This document shows, piece by piece, positions 8,101 through 13,093 of a DNA stretch of 13,093 nucleotides. The stretch's first letter is position 1. Every line of letters begins with the position of its first letter. The notes beneath the pieces were generated by a model. The model was given only the letters and a program-made list of their open reading frames with translations, ran no database searches and had not been told where the DNA came from. The DNA comes from JAEZDP01 sp964430855 (GTDB lineage Bacteria; Acidobacteriota; Vicinamibacteria; Vicinamibacterales; Vicinamibacteraceae): positions 1-13,093 of the forward strand of contig CAYSHC010000103.1 in the NCBI GenBank assembly GCA_964430855.1, given 5' to 3'. A program made the position numbers and the translations under genes.

Positions 8101-8130
8101 ACGTGGCGCGCCGCGCGGCGTGCGCCACGT
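8101..8130. terminator. GC-rich inverted repeat between convergent genes, possible bidirectional terminator
   Basis: ACGTGGCGC (8101-8109) is perfectly complementary to GCGCCACGT (8122-8130), with a 12-nt GC-rich centre that includes the palindrome CCGCGCGG. It occupies nearly all of the 35-bp gap between the tyrA-GNAT stop and the stop of the opposite-strand gene, and its right arm touches that stop codon. The position and symmetry suit termination in both directions. No T-run follows on either strand, so it is not a textbook intrinsic terminator. Confidence 0.5.
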
Positions 8131-8576
8131 CAGTCGTAGGGACCGAGGTCGCGGATCCCCGGGCGCACCTGCACGGTCGTCCGCCCGGAGCCGACGACCT
8201 TGTCGTTCTTCTTCATCCTGAAGCGGACGTCGTAGTGGCCGGCCACGTTGTAGACGTGCGTCCCGGTATAGTAGCGGCGGATCTCGCTCCTGCCCGGCTC
8301 GTACGGCTCGCAGTCCATGCTCGCCTCCGACGAGGTCCCGTCACCCCAGATCCACTCGACGGTGGTGCAGTAGTACTCCTCGAAGTCGTCGGCGCCGCCC
8401 CGCAGTTCGGCGCGGAGCGACACCCGCGCGGGCGAGAACGCCAGGTTGGGGGACGCGCGGAGCACGATCTCCGGACGTTCGTCCTTGGTCGGGGCCCGGC
8501 GCGCCGACCCGCCGTCCTGGGCGGCGGCCGTCGCGGCCGTCACGATCAGCGTCAGTCCGACTGCGAGCACTCGCAT
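8130..8576 (-). CDS. Small exported PKD-like domain protein, function unknown
   Basis: The 148-aa product begins with a Sec-type signal peptide: MR, a hydrophobic stretch from about 3 to 17, and a likely cleavage near ATAAA-Q (residues 15-20). The mature part is one beta-sandwich-like domain resembling PKD. WIWGDG at 75-80 corresponds to the family's W.(F/W)GDG motif, and THVYNVAGHYDVRF at 106-119 to its closing H.Y...G.Y.V strand. Two cysteines (C70, C89) could form a disulfide after export. There is no lipobox, membrane anchor or catalytic motif. PKD folds usually mediate extracellular binding or act as structural modules, but no partner is visible. The start at 8576 is chosen because AAGGAG stands 7 nt upstream; an ATG at 8594 would add six residues. 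The gene stands alone, convergent with tyrA-GNAT and divergent from pepA. Confidence 0.75.
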   Translation of the reverse strand: MRVLAVGLTLIVTAATAAAQDGGSARRAPTKDERPEIVLRASPNLAFSPARVSLRAELRGGADDFEEYYCTTVEWIWGDGTSSEASMDCEPYEPGRSEIRRYYTGTHVYNVAGHYDVRFRMKKNDKVVGSGRTTVQVRPGIRDLGPYD

Positions 8577-8583
8577 CTTCGCG

Positions 8584-8589
8584 CTCCTT
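8584..8589 (-). promoter_or_regulatory. Shine-Dalgarno site for the PKD-like gene
   Basis: On the minus strand AAGGAG lies 7 nt before the ATG at 8576-8574. It is the best ribosome-binding site in this interval and favours that ATG over the one at 8594. Confidence 0.65.
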
Positions 8590-8651
8590 GCCATAGCTCC
8601 CGGGACCTCCATCCTACCGTGCCGCAGGGCCCGGCGCCACGCGGGGCGCGG

Positions 8652-8659
8652 TATACAAT
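8652..8659 (+). promoter_or_regulatory. -10-like element just upstream of pepA
   Basis: TATACAAT contains TACAAT and TATACA, both close to the sigma-70 -10 consensus, in otherwise very GC-rich DNA. It ends 8 nt before the pepA ATG. No convincing -35 hexamer is found about 17 bp upstream. A transcript starting 6-8 nt after the box would begin at or next to the ATG, and no Shine-Dalgarno precedes the gene, so a leaderless mRNA is possible. Confidence 0.45.
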
Positions 8660-8667
8660 CGCTGCGC

Positions 8668-10182
8668 ATGTCGTCGCCCGCATTCTTCAGCACGCCGGAC
8701 GTCTCGCTGCAGGTCGCACGCCTCGCGGAGGTCGACGCCGAGGTCCTCGTCGTGCCCATCCCCATGGACGGCGGCCGCGCCGCGGCGGACGGGCTGCCGG
8801 ACGCGTTGCGCCCTGACATCGAGGTGCTCCAGCGGCTTGCGGGCAGCACCGGCCGGCCGTTCGAAACGGTGTGGACGCGCCTGCCCGGCGCCCGCGCCGC
8901 CGACGTCCTGCTCGTGAGCGCCGGGGCGCCCGCCGACAGCGGGCCCGACCGCGCGCGGCGGCTCGCCACGGCCGGCGCTCTCGCTGGGCGGGGGCGCGGC
9001 CGCGGTCGCGTAGCCTTCGTGCTGAGGGCCCCGTTCGACGTCGAGGCCGCCGCCGAAGCCGTCGCGGACGGGCTCGTGGTGGCCGCCTTCCACGTGGACG
9101 CCTACAAGACGGGGGAGCGCCGTCTGGCTCCCCTCGAGCGTGCCAGCATCGTCGTCGAGGGCGGGTCGGCCGATACGCTCGCGGCGGCCGTGGATCGCGG
9201 CCGGATCGTCGGCGAGGCCGTCAACGTCACGCGGGCCCTCGCGCACGAGCCGCCGAACGTGCTGACGCCTGCGGCGCTTGCCGACCGCGCGGCGGCGCTG
9301 TTCGACGACGACGCTGTCACGGTCACCGTCCTCGACGAGGAGGCGATGCGCGCCCGCGGGATGGGCTTGCTGCTGGGCGTGGCGCAGGGCAGCCGGCAGT
9401 CGCCGCGCCTCATCCACCTGGCGACCGCGGCGCCGGGCAGCGAGGGCGGACCCGTCCTGGGCCTCGTCGGCAAGGCGGTCACGTTCGACACCGGGGGCAT
9501 CTCGATCAAGCCGTCCGAGAGCATGGACCGCATGAAGTACGACATGAGCGGCGGGGCCGCCGTGATCGGCGCGATGTACGCGCTCGCGCGGCTCGGTGCG
9601 CCGGTGCGCGTCGTCGGGATCGTGCCTGCCGTCGAGAACATGCCGGGCGGCAATGCCTTCAGGCCCGGCGACGTGCTCACCGGCGCGGGGGGCACGACCG
9701 TCGAGATCACCAACACGGACGCGGAAGGGCGCCTCGTTCTCGCTGACGCGCTGTGGTACGCGAAGGAGGCCGGCGCGACGCACCTGGTCGACGTGGCCAC
9801 GCTCACGGGAGCCATCGCCGTAGCTCTCGGGCGCATCACCAGCGGCCTGTTCGCGGCGCCGGACGCCTGGCGCGAGGCCGTGGCCGAGGCCGGCCGGCAG
9901 GGCGGCGACGCGCTGTGGCCCATGCCGATCGACGAGGACTACCGGGAACTGCTCAAGAGCGACATCGCCGACATGGTGAACGCGGCGGGCACGCGGTACG
10001 GCGGCGCGATCAGCGCGGCGCTCTTCCTCAAGGCCTTCACCGGCGACACGCCGTGGGCCCATCTCGACATCGCCGGCACCGCCTGGGCCGACGAGGCGAA
10101 GCCGTGGCAGCCGAAGGGGCCGACCGGCGTCGCCGTGCGCACGCTCGTGTCGCTGGCGCGCTCGGCGGGCCGCTGGATCTGA
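8668..10182 (+). CDS. pepA: Leucyl aminopeptidase, peptidase family M17
   Basis: M17 aminopeptidases are cytoplasmic hexamers with two metal ions that release N-terminal residues, classically leucine, from peptides. The 504-aa length matches E. coli PepA. The N-terminal domain (about 1-180) is variable; the catalytic domain runs from about 185. The metal ligands and active-site residues align one position before E. coli numbering: K269 and D274 in GKAVTFDTGG, K281 in SIKP, D292 in KYDMSGG, and D351, E353 and R355 in NTDAEGRLVLADAL. The ATG at 8668 is chosen because the open frame upstream of it covers the divergent gene's 5' end and has no family similarity. Some relatives (E. coli PepA) also bind DNA; nothing here shows whether this one does. 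The stop overlaps the start of the next gene (TGATG). Confidence 0.94.
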   Translation: MSSPAFFSTPDVSLQVARLAEVDAEVLVVPIPMDGGRAAADGLPDALRPDIEVLQRLAGSTGRPFETVWTRLPGARAADVLLVSAGAPADSGPDRARRLATAGALAGRGRGRGRVAFVLRAPFDVEAAAEAVADGLVVAAFHVDAYKTGERRLAPLERASIVVEGGSADTLAAAVDRGRIVGEAVNVTRALAHEPPNVLTPAALADRAAALFDDDAVTVTVLDEEAMRARGMGLLLGVAQGSRQSPRLIHLATAAPGSEGGPVLGLVGKAVTFDTGGISIKPSESMDRMKYDMSGGAAVIGAMYALARLGAPVRVVGIVPAVENMPGGNAFRPGDVLTGAGGTTVEITNTDAEGRLVLADALWYAKEAGATHLVDVATLTGAIAVALGRITSGLFAAPDAWREAVAEAGRQGGDALWPMPIDEDYRELLKSDIADMVNAAGTRYGGAISAALFLKAFTGDTPWAHLDIAGTAWADEAKPWQPKGPTGVAVRTLVSLARSAGRWI

Positions 10183-10538
10183 TGAGAGGACAGGACGCGA
10201 CGCCCGTGCCGCCGACGGCCGCCGAGCGGCCCGCAGACGCCACGCCGCAGGCGCCATCCGACGCCCGCGTCGCGCCACCAGCCGGCGACACCCCGTTGCC
10301 GAAGGACATCCCGCTCACGTCGATCGCCGTCGAGCAGGTAGGGCCCGTGACCCCGGAAACGAGCGTGGCCGACGTCCTGCTCGGCTCGCTGGCGCTCGTC
10401 GCCGCGCTGATCGTCGCGTCGCTGCTCGTGGGCGGCCTCGTCGGCGCCGTTCGCGTCTACGTCAAGCACCGCCTGGGCTTCGGCGGGCCCGAGGCCGACC
10501 GCGAGGAGCACGTCGCGCTCGAGATCGGCAAGGACTGA
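10182..10538 (+). CDS. Small single-pass membrane protein, unknown function
   Basis: I do not recognise this 118-aa protein. Residues 1-60 are rich in Pro, Ala, Asp and Glu and look disordered. Residues about 65-92 form one strongly hydrophobic membrane segment (LLGSLALVAALIVASLLVGG and flanks). After this comes a short basic stretch (RVYVKHR, 91-97) and an acidic tail. By the positive-inside rule the C-terminus should face the cytoplasm and the Pro-rich N-terminus the periplasm. There is no cleavable signal peptide. Its ATG overlaps the pepA stop, so it should be translated with pepA. The codon pattern, with G/C third positions, and the sensible hydropathy favour a real gene. A link to peptide turnover or to the envelope is speculation from position only. 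Confidence 0.65.
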   Translation: MRGQDATPVPPTAAERPADATPQAPSDARVAPPAGDTPLPKDIPLTSIAVEQVGPVTPETSVADVLLGSLALVAALIVASLLVGGLVGAVRVYVKHRLGFGGPEADREEHVALEIGKD

Positions 10539-10543
10539 ACCGG

Positions 10544-12496
10544 TTACTCCTGCGACTGCGTGACGACGGACTTCAGCGAGCGCTGATACCGCAGGATCGC
10601 GTCGCGCAGCGCCATGGCGATCTCGTCGCGGTACTTCGACGTCTTCAGGCGCTGGCCCTCCGATGGCGTCGAGACGAACCCGATCTCGGCGAGCACACTC
10701 GGCATCGACGCCCCGATCAGCACGACGAACGGCGCCTGCTTCACGCCGCGATCCGGCAGGCCGCTGTAGGTGCGCCGCAGCCGATCGACGATGTGCCGCT
10801 GCACCATCTCGGCCAGATCGCGCGACTCATCGATCTTGTTGTTCAGCGTGATGGCCTTGACGATGTCGGGCAGCTCACGCATGGTGCCGCGCGAGGCGGA
10901 GTTCTCGCGGGCCGCCACTTCCTCGGCGTCGCTCGTCGTCGCGAAGTTCAGGAAGTAGGTCTCGACGCCCTCGGCCGTCCGCCGGCGGCTCGAGTTGGCG
11001 TGGATCGAGAGGAAGAGGTCCGCATTGTGGCGATTGGCGATGCGCGTGCGCTCCTCCAGTTCCACGAACACGTCGGTGCGACGCGTCAGGACGACGTCGA
11101 TGTTGCCCTCGGCCTTCAGCAGCTTCTCGAGCCGCAGGGCGATGTCGAGCACCAGCTCCGACTCGCGGATGCCGGGGCCGAGCGATCCGGGGTCGTGACC
11201 GCCGTGGCCCGGGTCGATGACGATACGGGAAACGCCGAGCCCGAGCTGCCGCGCGAGCGAGTACGCGCCGCGGCTGTTCGACTCGGCCGGCGCGGGCAGC
11301 GCGACGGCGTTCGGACCGGAGGGCAGCGTGGGCAGCGTGGCATCGGCCGCCTTCGCCTCTGCAGCCTCCGTGGCAGGTGGCGGAGGCGTCGTCGGCCGCG
11401 CCGCGCTGACGGCGTCGGCAGGCGGCGGCGCCGGCGCCGGCGGTGCGTCGAGCGACGGCGTCGTGGCGCCCGCCGGCGCCGTGTCCGCCCGCGCGACGCT
11501 GGTCACCGCTGGGGCGGCGGGCGCCGTGCGCTGCGTCAGCCGTCGCGTCGTGTCGGCATCGCGGTACAGGTCGACGACGAGGCGGTACGGGTTGTACAGG
11601 GTGAACAGGCTGTGGCGCACCACGCCCTCGGTCTCGAGGACGACGCGCGTGACGCCTTCCTCGGGCCGCGTCCCGAGCCTGATCTCGGGCACGACGTCCC
11701 CGTCGTCGAAGCGCATCGTCCGATCGGTGAGGGTCTCGGCGGGCGCGGTGTCGGCGAAGTCGAAGAACAGTCGCCTGGGGCCGGTCAGCTGCTCTTCGAT
11801 GTAGGCCACCTCGCTGTCGAGCTCGAGGGTGACACGCACGACCTCGGGCAGCACGGCCCGCTGGATGTTGACCAGCTGCGCGAGCGTCTTCGTCGAGGAC
11901 GGGGTGCCCGCGGCGCTCGCCTCCTCGTCGCTCTCGCGGGCGACCGCGATGTTGGCGTTGGCCAGTTCCGCGGCGGCCGGCGGCCTGGCCGGGGCGGGCT
12001 CGGGGCTCGCCTTGGCCGGGGGCGCGGTGGCGGCAACCTTCGGCGCTTCGCGGACCAGCTTCGGTGACGACTTCGAGATGCGCCGCAGCCGCGCGTGCGC
12101 GTCCTTGGTCAGCGAGCTCGACGGGTACTCGCGCACCAGCCACTGGAGCAGGCGGACGGCGGTCTCGAGGTCCTCGCGCGTCCCGAAGCGGATGTGCGCG
12201 TCGTAGGCGATGTTGGCCGCATTCCACAGCGCGTTGTCGGCGTACCCGCTGCGCGGGAAGCGGCGCGGCACTGCCTCGTAGTCCCTGATCAGGGCGCGCA
12301 GCTGCGAGAGCGGCGCACGCTTGGCGCGGTTGGCCCCGCGCAGCTGCCGTTCGCGCGCCAGCGCGCGTTCATACGTGCTGCGGGCGCTGTTGGCCGACTG
12401 GCGCGACCGCTGCGCCGCCGCCTCGAGCGGCACGGTGGTGACGCCTGCCGGCAGGAGCATCAGCAACAGTCCGAGCCATATCGTCACACGTCGCAT
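10544..12496 (-). CDS. Secreted N-acetylmuramoyl-L-alanine amidase (TPR-like + AMIN + Amidase_3)
   Basis: This zinc amidase cuts the bond between N-acetylmuramic acid and L-alanine in peptidoglycan and resembles AmiC-type septum-splitting enzymes. The 650-aa protein has a Sec signal peptide (1 to about 28). A TPR-like helical region like YbgF/BamD follows (about 38-145; YADNALWNAANIAY at 85-98). An AMIN domain (about 215-312) targets such enzymes to the septum in known cases. A Pro/Ala-rich linker (about 322-410) leads to Amidase_3 (about 424-640). Zinc ligands are H431 (DPGHGGHDPG), E445 and H499 (SIHANSS), and the catalytic glutamate is E604 (LAEIGFVST). GGAG lies 8 nt before the ATG. It lies 39 bp downstream of ftsK on the same strand, fitting a division role. 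The modular N-terminus makes it longer than E. coli AmiC. Confidence 0.92.
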   Translation of the reverse strand: MRRVTIWLGLLLMLLPAGVTTVPLEAAAQRSRQSANSARSTYERALARERQLRGANRAKRAPLSQLRALIRDYEAVPRRFPRSGYADNALWNAANIAYDAHIRFGTREDLETAVRLLQWLVREYPSSSLTKDAHARLRRISKSSPKLVREAPKVAATAPPAKASPEPAPARPPAAAELANANIAVARESDEEASAAGTPSSTKTLAQLVNIQRAVLPEVVRVTLELDSEVAYIEEQLTGPRRLFFDFADTAPAETLTDRTMRFDDGDVVPEIRLGTRPEEGVTRVVLETEGVVRHSLFTLYNPYRLVVDLYRDADTTRRLTQRTAPAAPAVTSVARADTAPAGATTPSLDAPPAPAPPPADAVSAARPTTPPPPATEAAEAKAADATLPTLPSGPNAVALPAPAESNSRGAYSLARQLGLGVSRIVIDPGHGGHDPGSLGPGIRESELVLDIALRLEKLLKAEGNIDVVLTRRTDVFVELEERTRIANRHNADLFLSIHANSSRRRTAEGVETYFLNFATTSDAEEVAARENSASRGTMRELPDIVKAITLNNKIDESRDLAEMVQRHIVDRLRRTYSGLPDRGVKQAPFVVLIGASMPSVLAEIGFVSTPSEGQRLKTSKYRDEIAMALRDAILRYQRSLKSVVTQSQE

Positions 12497-12504
12497 GAGC
12501 GTGT

Positions 12505-12508
12505 CTCC
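12505..12508 (-). promoter_or_regulatory. Shine-Dalgarno site for the amidase gene
   Basis: GGAG on the minus strand is 8 nt before the ATG at 12496 and supports that start, which also begins a clean signal peptide. Confidence 0.6.
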
Positions 12509-12510
12509 GG

Positions 12511-12525
12511 CTGCCCTGCGGGCAG
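12511..12525 (-). other. Short hairpin between ftsK and the amidase gene
   Basis: CTGCCC (12511-12516) pairs with GGGCAG (12520-12525) around a 3-nt loop. On the minus-strand RNA it lies 10 nt after the ftsK stop and 2 nt before the amidase Shine-Dalgarno. It has no T-run. It could reduce read-through or mask the ribosome-binding site, or be a chance product of GC-rich DNA. Confidence 0.35.
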
Positions 12526-12535
12526 GGCCGGCCGA

Positions 12536-13093
12536 TCAGCGCAGTTGCGCATCGACCTCATCGAAGTAGTCCTTGGGGACGAGCACCTCGCGGGCCTTGC
12601 CACCCTGCCCGCTCGAGACGAGGCCTTCGCCTTCCATCATGTCGACCAGGCGCGCCGCGCGGCTGAACCCGATCCGCAGACGGCGCTGGAGGTAGCTGAT
12701 TGAGGCCTGGCCGCTCTGCACGACGATGCGCGCGGCCTCGTCGTACAGGTCGTCCTTCTCGAACCCGCCGACCTGCTCGGTCGGCTTCTCTTCGTCGGTC
12801 ACCGACGCGTCGTAGGTCGGCGTGCCCTGCTTGCGGAGGAAGCTCGCAAGCCTGGCGGTTTCCTGCTCGGAGATGTAGGCGCCGTGCAGGCGCATGACGC
12901 GCGAGGAGGCGGGCGGCAGGAACAGCATGTCGCCCTTGCCGAGGAGCGCCTCCGCGCCGTTGGCGTCGAGGATGGTGCGCGAGTCGACCTTCGACGACAC
13001 GCGGAACGAGATCCTCGACGGCATGTTGGCCTTGATGAGGCCGGTGATGACGTCCACCGACGGGCGCTGCGTCGCCAGGATCAGGTGGATGCC
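12536..13093 (-). CDS. ftsK: DNA translocase FtsK, C-terminal 185 residues (partial)
   Basis: FtsK is a septum-anchored hexameric ATPase that pumps DNA to clear and resolve chromosomes at division. The reading frame is open through the right window edge, so the visible GTG at 13057 is an internal valine codon and not a start. The fragment begins with GIHLILATQRPSVDVITG, the late part of the RecA-like motor with the TQRP motif, followed by SRISFRVSS, ILDANGAEALLG and GDMLF. After a short linker (about 90-110) is the winged-helix gamma domain (about 113-175; QRRLRIGFSRAARLVDMMEG), which reads KOPS sequences and contacts XerD in E. coli. The Walker A motif, linker and membrane domain lie outside the window. 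The gene is upstream of and probably co-transcribed with the amidase gene. Confidence 0.94.
   Translation of the reverse strand, partial: GIHLILATQRPSVDVITGLIKANMPSRISFRVSSKVDSRTILDANGAEALLGKGDMLFLPPASSRVMRLHGAYISEQETARLASFLRKQGTPTYDASVTDEEKPTEQVGGFEKDDLYDEAARIVVQSGQASISYLQRRLRIGFSRAARLVDMMEGEGLVSSGQGGKAREVLVPKDYFDEVDAQLR

Noticed and set aside
8446..8667. Upstream in-frame extension of pepA
   Set aside because: It would cross the 5' end of the divergent PKD-like gene and the -10-like box; M17 homology and length support the ATG at 8668.
8614..10278. 554-codon minus-strand open frame opposite pepA
   Set aside because: The plus-strand frame has all M17 metal ligands; the antisense product is Arg/Ala/Gly-rich without family features.
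11254..11535. Possible tandem DNA repeat in the amidase linker
   Set aside because: Recurring GGCGCC/GGCGG-like bits come from Pro/Ala-rich coding; no regular repeat unit is visible.
10793..12067. Long plus-strand open frame inside the amidase gene
   Set aside because: It is antisense to the AMIN and amidase domains. The Val/Arg/Gly-rich translation has long Arg and Gly runs, which marks it as a shadow.
13055..13057. GTG as the start of a 173-aa protein
   Set aside because: The 12 codons upstream continue the FtsK motor sequence (ILATQRPS), so the gene is cut by the window edge and the GTG is internal.

Overview
This is a high-GC bacterial chromosome segment (by eye about 70% G+C, with strong preference for G or C at third codon positions). 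It is packed with genes and carries no mobile element, tRNA, rRNA or CRISPR array. No gene-free stretch exceeds about 100 bases. The combination of a long aromatic amino-acid operon, a Thermotoga-type DAHP synthase and a TPR-AMIN-amidase next to ftsK would fit an Acidobacteriota lineage such as Vicinamibacteria. That placement is inference from style and content, not proof.

Region 1 (1-8094, + strand) is one tightly packed operon for tryptophan and tyrosine. It holds the 3' end of trpE, then trpG, trpD, trpC, trpF, trpB, trpA, an AroQ-class chorismate mutase, a type I-beta DAHP synthase (aroF), and prephenate dehydrogenase (tyrA) fused in frame to a GNAT acetyltransferase. Most junctions are ATGA or GTGA stop-start overlaps or gaps of 15 bp or less, which points to translational coupling. 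AroF makes DAHP at the head of the shikimate pathway. TrpE/G, D, F, C and A/B carry chorismate to tryptophan. Chorismate mutase and TyrA carry chorismate towards tyrosine. The start of trpE and any leader or attenuator lie outside the window.

Region 2 (8095-10538) begins with a 9-bp GC-rich inverted repeat between convergent genes. Next comes a small exported PKD-like protein on the minus strand. Divergent from it are pepA (M17 leucyl aminopeptidase), with a -10-like box so close to the ATG that its mRNA may be leaderless, and an overlapping gene for a small single-pass membrane protein of unknown function.

Region 3 (10544-13093, - strand) holds the C-terminal end of FtsK followed 39 bp later by a secreted N-acetylmuramoyl-L-alanine amidase with TPR-like, AMIN and Amidase_3 parts. 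The pair links chromosome translocation at the septum with splitting of septal peptidoglycan.

The most unusual item is the TyrA-GNAT fusion. The rest is mostly conserved housekeeping metabolism, and I see no defence system, secondary-metabolite cluster or other clearly new multi-gene system.
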